From contig NZ_KQ954262.1 of assembly GCF_001519065.1 (NCBI RefSeq), positions 1-64,000 on the forward strand: a stretch of DNA of 64,000 nt, read 5' to 3'. This DNA is from Novosphingobium sp. FSW06-99. Its GTDB lineage: Bacteria > Pseudomonadota > Alphaproteobacteria > Sphingomonadales > Sphingomonadaceae. The notes beneath the pieces are model-generated. The model had not been told where the DNA came from. It worked only from the letters and a program-made list of their open reading frames with translations, and did no database searches. Both the position numbers and the translations under genes were made by a program. Of this stretch, positions 17,856-27,081 are shown one piece after another; position 1 is the stretch's first letter; each line of letters begins with the position of its first letter.

Positions 17856-19220
17856 ATGTCACAATCCGCAGCACTCGCGCATTCGCTCAAACCGCGCCAC
17901 GTGACGATGATCTCGATCGGGGGGATCATCGGCGCGGGGATCTTCGTCGGATCGAGCGTGGCGATCCACATTGCCGGTCCCGCCGTGCTGGCCAGCTATT
18001 TCCTGTGCGGGTTGCTGGTCTTTGTGATCATGCGCATGCTGGGCGAAATGGCCATCGCGCGGCCCGGTCTGGGCTCGTTCACCGGCTACACCTCGCTTGG
18101 GCTGGGGCCCTGGGCCGGGTTCACCAACGCCTGGCTCTATGCCTATTTCTGGGTGATCACCATCGCGGTCGAAGCGATCGCGGGCGCCAACATGCTGATG
18201 CCGTTCATCCCTCTGCCGATGTGGGCGCTGTCGGCGCTGCTGATCGCGGCGATGACCGGGGTCAACCTGATGTCGGTCAAGACTTATGGCGAGTTCGAAT
18301 TCTGGTTCGCCAGCCTTAAAGTGGTGACAATCATCGGCTTCATCGCCTTGGGGCTCGGCTATGTGTTCGGGTTCGGCCCTGGCCTGGCTGCGCTGGCGCA
18401 CCAGTTCACCGCGCATGGCGGGGTCGCGCCGACCGGGCTGGCAACGGTGTTCCTGGCCATCCCGACGGTGATCTTTTCGATGATGGGCAGCGAAGTCGCC
18501 ACCATCGCGGCGGTCGAAACCGCCGATCCCGCGCGCAATGTGGTGCGTGCCGGGCGCACGGTCGCCTTGCGCATCATGTTCTTCTACATCGGCTCGATCG
18601 CGGTGATCCAGGCGATCCTGCCGTGGGATCAGGTGGTGCCGGGCAAATCGCCGTTTGTCGCCGCGCTGGGCCTGATCCATGTGCCGGGCGCCTCGGCGAT
18701 CATTGGCGCGGTTATTTTCACCGCGATTGTCTCGTGCCTCAATTCGGCGATCTATGTCACCAGCCGGATGCTGTTCGAATTGTCGCAGCGCGGCGATGCC
18801 CCGGCGGTGTTCGCCACGGTGTCCGCGCGCAAAGTGCCGGCGGTCGGCATCGTCACCGCCGCGCTGTTCGGCTATGGCGTGGTGCTGACCTCGGTGGTGT
18901 CGCCAGGCGGGCTGTTCGCATTTCTGGTACAGGCCTCGGGTGCGACGATCCTGTGTGTCTATCTGTTGATCGTGTTTGCGCAGATCGCGCTGCGCCGCCG
19001 CCTCGAACGCGCGGGCGAAACGCTGGCCGTCAAAGTCTGGCTGTTCCCGCTTGTCAGCTATGCCGCGGCGGCGAGCATTGTGGCGGTGCTGGTGATGATG
19101 TTGCTGTCGCCCGAGGAATTTTCCGAAGTGGCGCTGTCGGCGGGCGTGTTTGTCGCCTGCATCATCGCCTGGCAGGTCCGCGCCCGGTTCGGCAAGACCG
19201 TGGTGCCGCTCACCGCCTAG
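17856..19220 (+). CDS. amino-acid permease, APC superfamily
   Basis: The 454-residue inner-membrane transporter has about 12 hydrophobic segments. TM1 contains the unwound substrate loop ISIGGIIGAGIFVGSS (residues 19-34), typical of the AAT family (GABA, proline and aromatic permeases). The start lies 22 nt after the PQQ dehydrogenase stop, suggesting one transcript. If they work together, the oxidised product could be an amino acid or amine that is then imported, but the substrate is unknown. Confidence 0.9.
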   Translation: MSQSAALAHSLKPRHVTMISIGGIIGAGIFVGSSVAIHIAGPAVLASYFLCGLLVFVIMRMLGEMAIARPGLGSFTGYTSLGLGPWAGFTNAWLYAYFWVITIAVEAIAGANMLMPFIPLPMWALSALLIAAMTGVNLMSVKTYGEFEFWFASLKVVTIIGFIALGLGYVFGFGPGLAALAHQFTAHGGVAPTGLATVFLAIPTVIFSMMGSEVATIAAVETADPARNVVRAGRTVALRIMFFYIGSIAVIQAILPWDQVVPGKSPFVAALGLIHVPGASAIIGAVIFTAIVSCLNSAIYVTSRMLFELSQRGDAPAVFATVSARKVPAVGIVTAALFGYGVVLTSVVSPGGLFAFLVQASGATILCVYLLIVFAQIALRRRLERAGETLAVKVWLFPLVSYAAAASIVAVLVMMLLSPEEFSEVALSAGVFVACIIAWQVRARFGKTVVPLTA

Positions 19221-19222
19221 GT

Positions 19223-19234
19223 AAAACGATTGCA
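19223..19234. promoter_or_regulatory. candidate LacI-type operator upstream of the fructokinase gene
   Basis: AAAACGATTGCA matches the pattern NAANCGNTTGCA shared with sites upstream of the TonB receptor (25807) and the MFS permease (31816). It ends 77 bp before the kinase ATG. The central AA-N-CG-N-TT is the hallmark of LacI-family operators. The left arm is imperfect. Confidence 0.5.
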
Positions 19235-19311
19235 TAGCGCGGCTTCGCGCTTGGCAGAGGGCCTTTCCCCGTGGCACTGGTGCGCCACGGCAGGAGAGGA
19301 CACCGAACCCG

Positions 19312-20235
19312 ATGCACAGCGATGAAAACAGCCTGATCGGCGCGATCGAGGCAGGCGGCACCAAGTTCATCTGTGCGCTGGCCCGCCCCGATGGCACGAT
19401 TGTCGCGCGCGCGCGCATCGACACGCGCACCCCGGAGGAATGCTTTCCCGAAGTCGCCGCGTTCTTTCACGACAGCGCCGCAACCCACGGGCCGATTGCC
19501 GCGTTCGGTGTCGCCAGCTTTGGCCCGATCGACATCGATCCCGCCTCGCCCGCCTATGGCACGTTCACCACCACGCCAAAGCCGGGCTGGCAGGGCGCGC
19601 GGTTTCACGACGTGCTCGATCGCTTCGGCGTGCCCTTCGTGGTTGATACCGATGTCAACGGCGCGGCGATCGGCGAATGGCAGGCCGGCGCAGGCCAGGG
19701 CGCGCGCACATTGGCCTATACCACCATCGGCACCGGCGTCGGCACCGGGGTGCTGCGCGACGGGCGCTCGCTGATGGGGTTTTCGCACTACGAAATGGGG
19801 CATATCCACCCCAGCCATGACCACGCCGCCGACCCCTTCCCCGGCTGGTGCCCTTATCACGGCGACTGCCTCGAAGGGCTGGTGGCGGGCCCGGCGATCA
19901 TCAAGCGCTGGGGTACCAGCCTCGACCACTTGGCCGATGATCCGGCCAAGATCGAGCTGATCGGCGGCTATATCGCCGACCTGGCCGCCGATCTGGTGCT
20001 GATGCACATGCCCGACCGGCTGATCTTTGGCGGCGGGGTGATCAAGGCGCCCGGACTGATCGAGGCGGTGCGGCGGCGCACCGAAAAGCGGTTGAACGGC
20101 TATGTCCGCAATGACCGGCTCGATCCGGGGCTCGAACGCTATATTGTTACGCCCGGACTTGGTGACGATGCGGGGATCACCGGGGCGATTGCGCTCGGCC
20201 GTCAGGCGCTGGCACAACATCAAACGCCAGATTGA
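19312..20235 (+). CDS. ROK-family fructokinase
   Basis: The 307-residue cytoplasmic kinase phosphorylates fructose (or a related hexose) with ATP. It has the N-terminal phosphate loop GAIEAGGTKF (residues 10-19), the DTDVNGAAIGEW catalytic region near residue 112, and the ROK zinc motif GHIHPSHDH...GWCPYHGDCLEGL, whose sequence is typical of the Mak/fructokinase branch. AGGAGAGGA lies 11 nt before the ATG. It would process fructose released by the GH68 enzyme of the same predicted LacI regulon. Its 3' end overlaps the convergent TPR-oxygenase gene by 59 bp. Confidence 0.9.
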   Translation: MHSDENSLIGAIEAGGTKFICALARPDGTIVARARIDTRTPEECFPEVAAFFHDSAATHGPIAAFGVASFGPIDIDPASPAYGTFTTTPKPGWQGARFHDVLDRFGVPFVVDTDVNGAAIGEWQAGAGQGARTLAYTTIGTGVGTGVLRDGRSLMGFSHYEMGHIHPSHDHAADPFPGWCPYHGDCLEGLVAGPAIIKRWGTSLDHLADDPAKIELIGGYIADLAADLVLMHMPDRLIFGGGVIKAPGLIEAVRRRTEKRLNGYVRNDRLDPGLERYIVTPGLGDDAGITGAIALGRQALAQHQTPD

Positions 20236-21577
20236 GCCGCTCGCCCGCGTCGATCGGCACCGTGCCGTGCCAGACGTAGGACGGAAACAGCACGAGTTGA
20301 CCGACCGAGGGCGCGATCATCCCGCGCGGGGGCAAATCGACGCCCAGTTCGGCGGGCGGCGCGCCCCAGTGGAAATGCCCGGCAGGCGCCGCGCCCATCG
20401 TGGCACCATCGGGCAGCGCGACATAGAACGCCGATGAGAGCCACCCCATCGGATGGCTGTGGGTGACATTGAACCCGCCCGGCCCCAGCCGCACCGACCA
20501 GCTTCCCGCCACGCGCAAATCGTCGCGCGGGACCGACAGAAGCGGATGGCGCGGATCGTGCGGCGGCAAACCCGCGACATGCGCCTCCACCGCCGCCATC
20601 AGTGCCGCGCGCACGCGGCCAAAGATCGGCTCGTGCCGCAACAGCACCGATCGATCGGTCTGTGTCCCGGCGCGCACCGATTGTTCGGCATAGGCCTGCT
20701 GCGCGGTGTGCAATCCACGCAGAACACCGGCCAGTTCGGCCAGATCCTGCGCCGACAACCCAACATCATGCGCGCGCACGAATGCCGGATCGCCCTCCAG
20801 CCAGTCGCCCAGCGGATCGCCCAGCATGCGCCACGCGGTCGACAGATAGGACCACGCCTGCCGCCCCGCCGGGCCCGGCAACATCGCCAGCGCCTGGTTG
20901 CGCGCGCGCGTCGCATCCCCCTGCCGCAGCGCCAGCCGCATCCGCGCGATATGGACAAACGGATCGGCACCGCCCGCCAACCGGTCGAGCAGCGCCCCAC
21001 ACCGGTCAAGCGCACCGGATTCGCCCGCCACGAACGCCCGCGCGGAAAGCAGCGCAGGTGTCTCGCCCAGATGCTGCTGCGCCTCATCAAGCACCGCACT
21101 CGCCCGGTCCCAATCGCGTATCTGCGCCAGCGCGCCGAACCAGCCCAGCCACAGGCCTTGCTGCGCCGGATGTGCCCGCGCCGCCCCGGCCCAGTCGCGA
21201 TCGAAATCCGCCACCTCCCCCGCCACCCAGCGCATCGACGCCAGTACGCGCAACCCATCGAGCCAATCGGGCGCGGCGGCAATCGCGTCGATCAGCAAGG
21301 CCTGTGCCCCTGCCGGATCGCCCTCGGCGGCCAGTGCCATTGCACGATTGCGCCGCGCATCGCGGTTGGCCGGATCGAGCGCTTCGGCACGCGCAAACAG
21401 TTCTGCGGCCGGCAGCCCGCGTTCATACCGCAATTGCGCCAACAGAAAGGCGATGCGCCGATCGGCGGGCGCCAGACTGTGCGCGAGTGTCAGCGCGGCA
21501 TCGGCTTGATCCATGCGCTGCGCGCCGCGATGCGCCATCGCTTCGGCAAGAGCGCGCGATGCCGCAATGTCAGACAT
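20177..21577 (-). CDS. TPR-repeat protein with 2-oxoglutarate/Fe(II) oxygenase domain
   Basis: The 466-residue protein has alpha-helical tetratricopeptide-like repeats over about residues 1-300 and a C-terminal putative 2OG-Fe(II) oxygenase domain (about 355-455). In that domain THSHPMGWLSSAFYV (H373, H375), a distal H437 in FPSYVWHG and R447 in GERLNLAFD match the metal- and 2-oxoglutarate-binding pattern of the family. The start overlaps the halogenase stop by 8 nt, so the two are co-translated. Proteins of this type often sit beside receptor-linked halogenases in sphingomonads and Caulobacterales. The substrate, perhaps a protein or imported glycoside, is unknown. Confidence 0.8.
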   Translation of the reverse strand: MSDIAASRALAEAMAHRGAQRMDQADAALTLAHSLAPADRRIAFLLAQLRYERGLPAAELFARAEALDPANRDARRNRAMALAAEGDPAGAQALLIDAIAAAPDWLDGLRVLASMRWVAGEVADFDRDWAGAARAHPAQQGLWLGWFGALAQIRDWDRASAVLDEAQQHLGETPALLSARAFVAGESGALDRCGALLDRLAGGADPFVHIARMRLALRQGDATRARNQALAMLPGPAGRQAWSYLSTAWRMLGDPLGDWLEGDPAFVRAHDVGLSAQDLAELAGVLRGLHTAQQAYAEQSVRAGTQTDRSVLLRHEPIFGRVRAALMAAVEAHVAGLPPHDPRHPLLSVPRDDLRVAGSWSVRLGPGGFNVTHSHPMGWLSSAFYVALPDGATMGAAPAGHFHWGAPPAELGVDLPPRGMIAPSVGQLVLFPSYVWHGTVPIDAGERLNLAFDVVPAPDGRAQSPR

Positions 21578-23084
21578 CGCCCCGGCAATGCTGCGCAACA
21601 TAGTCGCGATGGCTGGGCAGGCGTTGCGCCTCTGCCGCCATCGCGGCCTTGAACTTGGCCAGCCAGGCCGCGCCATCGGCCTCGCGATAGTGCGCCACCG
21701 GGTCCAGCCGTTCGGGCAGATTGCCCTGGCCGATATGCACTGCGGTCCATGACGGCGCCCCAAACAGATCCATGTCGCGCACAATCAACCGGCCGAACCG
21801 ACGGAAATGATCGATCCGCGCCTGCACCGTGTCGGGGATCGCCATGTTGGCGCAATATTGCCACAACGGTTCGTCACGACGGTTGAGGTGATAGTGCAGG
21901 ATCAGGAAATCGCGAATACGCTCGGTTTCGCCACTGGCCACCCGGTTGAATTCATCGATGACCAGCGGATCGAAATCGCGATCGGGGAAAAACGCCAGCA
22001 ATTTCGAGATATTGGCCTGGATCAGGTGCAGACTGGTCGATTCCAGCGGTTCCATGAACCCGCTCGACAGCCCAACCGCCACGACATTGCGGTTCCACGA
22101 TTTGCGGCGACGACCGGTGACAAACCGCAACGGGCGCGGATCGGCCAGCGGGGTGCCGTCAAGCCGCCCCAGCAGATCGCTGGCCGCGCGGTCATCGTCG
22201 ATGAACCCCGATGAATAGACATAGCCGTTGCCCGTGCGTCCCTGGATCGGAATGCGCCATTGCCATCCCGCGCTTTGCGCGGTCGAACGAGTATAGGGAA
22301 TAAAATCGGCGGTCGGAGCGCAGGGCACCGCCAGCGCGCGATCGCACGGCAACCAGTGCGACCAGTCTTCATACCCGGTGTGCAGCGCACCCTCGATCAG
22401 CAGGCCGCGAAAGCCCGAGCAATCGATGAACAATTCGCCGGCGATCACGCGCCCATCGGCCAGCGTGACACTTTCGACAAAACCGGTTTCACCCTTGAGC
22501 GCGACGGAAACCGCCTTGCCCTCGATCCGGATCACCCCCCGCGCCTCGGCATAGCTGCGCAGAAAGGCGGCATAACGGACCGCGTCGAAGTGATAGGCAT
22601 AGTCATACGTGCTGAGCACGTTGCGCGGATCGCGCGACGGCGGGGCAAACTTTCCGGCCTGCGCCAGCACCCAGGCCATGCAATAATTGTCGAGCGGATC
22701 GATCGCGCCCGCGCGATGCTGCGCCAGCCAGAACTGGTGCACGCCGACCGTATCGAACGGTTTGCCATATGTACCAAACGGGTGAAAATAGGTCTGCCCC
22801 GGCTGTTGCCACCCAACGAACTGGATGCCCAGCTTGAACGAACCATGCGTCGCCTTGACGAAATCCGCTTCGGCAATGCCGAGCATTTCGTTGAACAGGC
22901 GGATCGGCGGAATGGTCGCCTCGCCCACGCCGACCGTGCCGATCTCTTCGGATTCGACCAGCGTGATCGTGCAATCGCGTTGCAGCGTGCGGCACAGCGC
23001 AGCGGCGGTCATCCACCCTGCCGAACCCCCGCCAACAATCACGATCGAACGGATGGCGCGGTCAGTGTCTGGCGACGGCATCAT
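21570..23084 (-). CDS. flavin-dependent tryptophan halogenase family protein
   Basis: The 504-residue protein has the FAD motif GGGSAG (18-23), the catalytic lysine position K84 in GSFKLGIQF, and the family signature WQWRIP (274-279, WxWxIP), with GFMEPLESTSLH further on. All core halogenase residues appear present. Characterised relatives from the TonB-receptor-linked branch (BrvH of Brevundimonas and Xanthomonas enzymes) brominate or chlorinate indole in vitro, with natural role unknown. The start at 23084 has GAGGTGGGA just upstream; the extension to 23180 is not conserved and would run through a terminator hairpin. Confidence 0.9.
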   Translation of the reverse strand: MMPSPDTDRAIRSIVIVGGGSAGWMTAAALCRTLQRDCTITLVESEEIGTVGVGEATIPPIRLFNEMLGIAEADFVKATHGSFKLGIQFVGWQQPGQTYFHPFGTYGKPFDTVGVHQFWLAQHRAGAIDPLDNYCMAWVLAQAGKFAPPSRDPRNVLSTYDYAYHFDAVRYAAFLRSYAEARGVIRIEGKAVSVALKGETGFVESVTLADGRVIAGELFIDCSGFRGLLIEGALHTGYEDWSHWLPCDRALAVPCAPTADFIPYTRSTAQSAGWQWRIPIQGRTGNGYVYSSGFIDDDRAASDLLGRLDGTPLADPRPLRFVTGRRRKSWNRNVVAVGLSSGFMEPLESTSLHLIQANISKLLAFFPDRDFDPLVIDEFNRVASGETERIRDFLILHYHLNRRDEPLWQYCANMAIPDTVQARIDHFRRFGRLIVRDMDLFGAPSWTAVHIGQGNLPERLDPVAHYREADGAAWLAKFKAAMAAEAQRLPSHRDYVAQHCRGDV

Positions 23085-23141
23085 TCCCACCTCTGGTCTG
23101 GCAGCGGCTATAGCCCGCACCGCAGTTGTCGAACAGTCGGC

Positions 23142-23178
23142 AAAAAAGCGGGTGGAGGATCCATGATCCTCCACCCGC
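23142..23178 (-). terminator. terminator after the alpha-galactoside-cluster TonB receptor
   Basis: A 13-bp stem GCGGGTGGAGGAT (23148-23160) / ATCCTCCACCCGC (23166-23178) with a 5-nt loop is followed on the minus strand by TTTTTT (23147-23142). It lies 49 nt after the receptor stop and 58 nt before the halogenase ATG. It probably lets the receptor be made in excess while some transcripts read on into the halogenase. Confidence 0.9.
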
Positions 23179-23226
23179 AATCAGGTCACGCCGGATGCAA
23201 GGGGCACACCCGGTGTGAAGTCATGA

Positions 23227-25734
23227 TCAGAACGAGAAGCGGACCGAACCCTTGACCGCGCGACCCTGGGCGACGCCCGCGTTGAGCAGGTTGGTGGTGC
23301 CGCCGACAAAGTTCGACGCGCCCTGCGTCGCATAAGTGTTGAACAAGTTGTAGATATCCAGCCCGAGCTGGATATGCGGCACGGGGCGCACTTTGGCGAA
23401 CAGGCCGAACAGGGCCGATCCGGCATACGTGTTGCCATCGCCACCCAGCGTGCTGGTCTGACCGTTGACGCTGAAGCCTGCCTCGGCCTTGTCGATCTTG
23501 TAGCTGACGAGTGCCGAATACGTCAGATCAGGGATGTTGGGCGATTTCAGGAACGGCGCATTCTGGCTGGCCGCGACGAGCGAGTGGTCATACGTCGCGC
23601 TCAGCACCAGATTGAAACCGTGGTTGTGGTACGTCGTGAACAGTTCCACCCCGGTGTCGTGATACTTTCCCGAAATAATGCAGGTTTCTTCGTTGATACC
23701 CAGGATGTTTTCGCAGTTGGTCTGCGAAATTTCCTGCGAAGAAATGCTGTACTTCGAATAGTACCCGGTCAATTCCACGGTGTAGTGGCCGCCCGCCAGA
23801 TCGCCGCGGTTCTTCAGGCCGAGTTCGTACTGATCGACGGGGAATGCCGCGTTGGCCAGACCCGCTGCGCTGAGTGAACCATTGGCGTTGAAGTACGAGG
23901 GCGTGCTGTTGGTCAGACGATCGGCGTTGAAACGTGTGCCGTGCGAAGCGCGAACAAACGTCGAAAGCGCGTCGGTCACCTTGTACAGCGCGCCGACCGA
24001 CCAGTTGGTCGCGCTCTCGCTGAAGTTCACCGCGTTGACCGCACCGTTATAGCCCAGCAGCGGCAAGGCCGTCGTCACCGACGTGCCGGTGCGCGGGTCG
24101 ATCTGCGACACATTGGCTGTGCCGACCGCCGCGCCGGTGCTGCCTTGCGCCCAGCCACTGCCCGAAAACAGCTCTTCACGGATGCTGGCATCGAGGTTCA
24201 GCCTGCCCACATCGACGTTGAGGTCGGCATAAGGTGCATTGTCGGTGAAGGTCAGGTCGAACTGCTGGTTCCAGCCCTGGTTGAAGCCGGTCTGTCCACC
24301 CACCGACAGCAGATTGCCGGTGCCGTTCAGCCCGCTGACCAGATCGAGTTCAGCCGGGGTCGATCCGGTCGCTTCGTTGATCGAAGGATTTGAATGCCAG
24401 TCTTCGGCAATGCGCTGCGAGAAGTACTGGTAACCCACTTTCAGGTCGCCCTTGAACGGGCCGGTGGCAAATTCATACCGCGCGGCCAGATCGTTGGCGA
24501 TGTGGTCCATGTGGTTCATGTTGGTATGAACCGCCTCGCTCGAACTGACATAGGCGCCGTTGAACACGTTGCCGGCATTGGGCCCGTTGGCATAGATCAA
24601 CGACTGCGTGCCCGACAGCACGCTGGCGGTCGATGTCGCGCCATAGAACTGCACATCGAAATTGCCGCTCATACGGGCCACGCGCGCATTGTCATCGACG
24701 GTCAGGCCACCGCCGAAATCATAATGCGTCTGGAATTGCAGCATCTTTTCCCGGGTCAGGATGCCGTCGATCGGCTGACGCGAAATCGCGCCGCTGGCGT
24801 CGGCAAACAGCACGCTGGAATTGAGCGCCGAATAGCCGGGCGCCTGGTTGCGTGCATCGCACAGCGGCGAAGGCCCGATCCCCGACACTTTGTTGCCGTT
24901 CAGGTTGGCCGAGCTGATGCAGCCGTTATAGCTGGGCTCCTGCGTGTTGGCGACCTTGAACAGCAGTCGGATATAACCTTTGCCGTCAGCGAATTCCTTG
25001 GTGATGTTGCCCTTGAACGCATAGGAATTGCTGACGTTGTAATCGGCGTGTTCGATGCCGTGACCAACGTCGTAATAGCCGCCGATGTTGAAATAGGTGC
25101 TGTCGTTGATGCTGCTGCCCAGGCGGAAATTGACCTTGGACCAGTCGTAGTTGACGCCCTTTTCCACTTCGACAAAGCCGCCGTCGTTGCGGCCGGTATA
25201 GCTGATGTGGTTCAGCACGGCGCCGACGGCCTGCGATGCCAGCGTCGAGGCGGTGCCGCCACGGATCGCTTCGACGCGTTCGTCGGTGACCATCGGGTGA
25301 GTCCAGTAGTCGTTGTTGCCGAACTGGATGTCACCGAACAGCACGACCGGCAGGCCGTCTTCCTGGATCTGCACAAACGGCGAACCGCCGGTCGGCGTGC
25401 GCAAGCCGCGAACACCGATGTTCGAGTTGCCGCCATCGCCCTGCGTCCCGGCCACCTGGATCCCCGGGATCAGGCGGTAGAGTTCGGCGGTCGACGTGGC
25501 ATCGAAATTCTGGATGTCGGCGCTGGTCAGCGAACTGATCGAGGTCGACGTGTTCAGCTTGGTGCGCGAACCGGTCGATGCGGTCACCACGATCGCCGCG
25601 AGCGTGTCATCGGTCGGTGTGGTCGCTGCCGGTGTGGCGGCGGGCGTCTGGTCTGCAGCGAATGCCGGAGACGCAAGAACGGCAACGGCAATGGCCGCCG
25701 CCGAGACACAGGTATGCAGAGCTGGGCGCTTCAT
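23227..25734 (-). CDS. TonB-dependent receptor, probable oligosaccharide uptake
   Basis: The 835-residue receptor has a signal peptide cleaved near SPAFAADQ (residue 25), a TonB box-like AAIVVTAST, a plug with GIQVAGTQGD and VEAIRGGTAST, and a barrel ending in VRFSF. GGGGGAG lies 6 nt before the ATG at 25734; an upstream ATG at 25749 lacks such a site. It is divergent from the LacI gene with a shared control region carrying LacI-type sites. Context with GH36, GH68, permease and fructokinase points to an alpha-galactoside or sucrose ligand. Confidence 0.9.
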   Translation of the reverse strand: MKRPALHTCVSAAAIAVAVLASPAFAADQTPAATPAATTPTDDTLAAIVVTASTGSRTKLNTSTSISSLTSADIQNFDATSTAELYRLIPGIQVAGTQGDGGNSNIGVRGLRTPTGGSPFVQIQEDGLPVVLFGDIQFGNNDYWTHPMVTDERVEAIRGGTASTLASQAVGAVLNHISYTGRNDGGFVEVEKGVNYDWSKVNFRLGSSINDSTYFNIGGYYDVGHGIEHADYNVSNSYAFKGNITKEFADGKGYIRLLFKVANTQEPSYNGCISSANLNGNKVSGIGPSPLCDARNQAPGYSALNSSVLFADASGAISRQPIDGILTREKMLQFQTHYDFGGGLTVDDNARVARMSGNFDVQFYGATSTASVLSGTQSLIYANGPNAGNVFNGAYVSSSEAVHTNMNHMDHIANDLAARYEFATGPFKGDLKVGYQYFSQRIAEDWHSNPSINEATGSTPAELDLVSGLNGTGNLLSVGGQTGFNQGWNQQFDLTFTDNAPYADLNVDVGRLNLDASIREELFSGSGWAQGSTGAAVGTANVSQIDPRTGTSVTTALPLLGYNGAVNAVNFSESATNWSVGALYKVTDALSTFVRASHGTRFNADRLTNSTPSYFNANGSLSAAGLANAAFPVDQYELGLKNRGDLAGGHYTVELTGYYSKYSISSQEISQTNCENILGINEETCIISGKYHDTGVELFTTYHNHGFNLVLSATYDHSLVAASQNAPFLKSPNIPDLTYSALVSYKIDKAEAGFSVNGQTSTLGGDGNTYAGSALFGLFAKVRPVPHIQLGLDIYNLFNTYATQGASNFVGGTTNLLNAGVAQGRAVKGSVRFSF

Positions 25735-25806
25735 CAGGAACTCCCCCATGGAATGCCCCCGCTTCCATTAGCAGGGGTCAACTGTCATTCTGACTAAATC
25801 CAACAA

Positions 25807-25818
25807 CAAACGTTTGCA
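25807..25818. promoter_or_regulatory. candidate LacI-type operator, TonB receptor / LacI promoter
   Basis: CAAACGTTTGCA contains the perfect 10-bp palindrome CAAACGTTTG (25807-25816) and lies 73 bp upstream of the receptor ATG. The same distance and core appear upstream of the permease (31816) and kinase (19223). Confidence 0.65.
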
Positions 25819-25825
25819 ACCGAAA

Positions 25826-25841
25826 ATGCAAAGGATTGCAT
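25826..25841. promoter_or_regulatory. second dyad in the receptor/LacI control region
   Basis: ATGCAA-AGGA-TTGCAT is a perfect inverted repeat with 6-bp arms, 10 bp from the CAAACGTTTG palindrome. Its arms share TTGCA with the LacI-type sites. It may be a second operator or a site for another regulator. Confidence 0.4.
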
Positions 25842-26001
25842 TTGCATTCCAGACGGGCCACGACCTGTTGCGAAAGCGCATCACCTGTCCCAAAGGTCAG
25901 GAGGCCGGGCGATCCCGGCATTAAACCGAACCCAAACAAGGACACCCTGCCCGGCGCGGCGTCCCTTGCATTCCCCATGGGCACAGGCCAGACACATAGC
26001 C

Positions 26002-27081
26002 ATGACCGATAACCGCGACGGACACAGCGACACGATCGAACGGACCGCAGGCCATTCGCCCGACGAAATCGTCGCGCCGCGCCAGCGCATCCGCAACATC
26101 ACCGAACTGGCCCGGCTGGCCGGTGTCTCGCCGGGCACAGTGTCGCGCGCACTGGCCGGAAAATCGCTGGTCAATCCGCAAACGCGCGATCGCATCCAGA
26201 CGCTGGCGCGTGAACATGGCTTTCGCCTCAATCAGATGGCCAGCCGGTTGCGTACGCAGCGCACCGGGGTCATCGGGGTGGTGTTTCCGCTCGGCCATGA
26301 AAGCCGTCAGCACATTTCCGATCCGTTCTTCATGACGCTGTTCGGCTATCTGGCCGACGAACTGACCGAAAGCGGGCACGACATCATGCTGTCGCGGGTG
26401 ATTCCCGGCGATACCGAATGGCTCGACCGGATTGTCGATTCGGGCATGCTCGACGGCGCATTGGTGATCGGCCAGTCGGACCAGAGCGCGGTGATCGATG
26501 CGGTCGCCAGCCGGTATATGCCGCTGGTGGTATGGGGAACGCACCATGCCGACCAGATCCATTGCACCGTCGGCAGCAACAACCGGCTGGGCGGGCGGCT
26601 GGCTGCCGAGCGCCTGCTGGCAATCGGCAAGACCCGGCTGGCCTTTCTGGGCGAAACCAGGGGCCCCGAAATTGCCGACCGGCTGGCCGGGGTGCGCGAT
26701 GCAATTGCCGGACGTAGCGATGTCGTGCTGCGCCAGGTGCCGACGCCGTTGTCGAGCGAAGCGCTGGGCGAACACGTCGTGGCGCAACTGGCGGAACTGG
26801 GCGATGATCTCGACGGGATTGTCGCCGCATCCGACGTGATCGCGATGATGGTGCTGCGCGCGCTGCACGAACGCGGCGCGCGCGTGCCCGAACAGATCGC
26901 CGTGGTCGGCTTCGACGATCTGCCGATCGCCACCAGCACGGTGCCGCAACTGACCACGGTGCGTCAGGATATCGCCGGCGGGGCCAAGGCGATGGTGGGC
27001 GCGCTGATGCAGCGCATGGCCGGGATCAACGCCCCGGCCACCATCCTGCAACCCGAACTGGTCATCCGCGAAAGCGCCTGA
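26002..27081 (+). CDS. LacI-family transcriptional regulator
   Basis: The 359-residue protein has a LacI helix-turn-helix at about residues 31-75 (NITELARLAGVSPGTVSRAL, hinge QMASRLR) after an unusual ~30-residue N-terminal extension, followed by a periplasmic-binding-protein-like effector domain (TGVIGVVFPLGHE onward) and C-terminal AVVGFDDLPIAT. It is divergent from the TonB receptor and convergent, with no gap, with the GH68 gene. It probably represses the alpha-galactoside/sucrose genes through the CAAACGTTTG-like sites. The ATG at 26002 is chosen; an in-frame start at 25966 would lengthen the tail further. Confidence 0.92.
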   Translation: MTDNRDGHSDTIERTAGHSPDEIVAPRQRIRNITELARLAGVSPGTVSRALAGKSLVNPQTRDRIQTLAREHGFRLNQMASRLRTQRTGVIGVVFPLGHESRQHISDPFFMTLFGYLADELTESGHDIMLSRVIPGDTEWLDRIVDSGMLDGALVIGQSDQSAVIDAVASRYMPLVVWGTHHADQIHCTVGSNNRLGGRLAAERLLAIGKTRLAFLGETRGPEIADRLAGVRDAIAGRSDVVLRQVPTPLSSEALGEHVVAQLAELGDDLDGIVAASDVIAMMVLRALHERGARVPEQIAVVGFDDLPIATSTVPQLTTVRQDIAGGAKAMVGALMQRMAGINAPATILQPELVIRESA

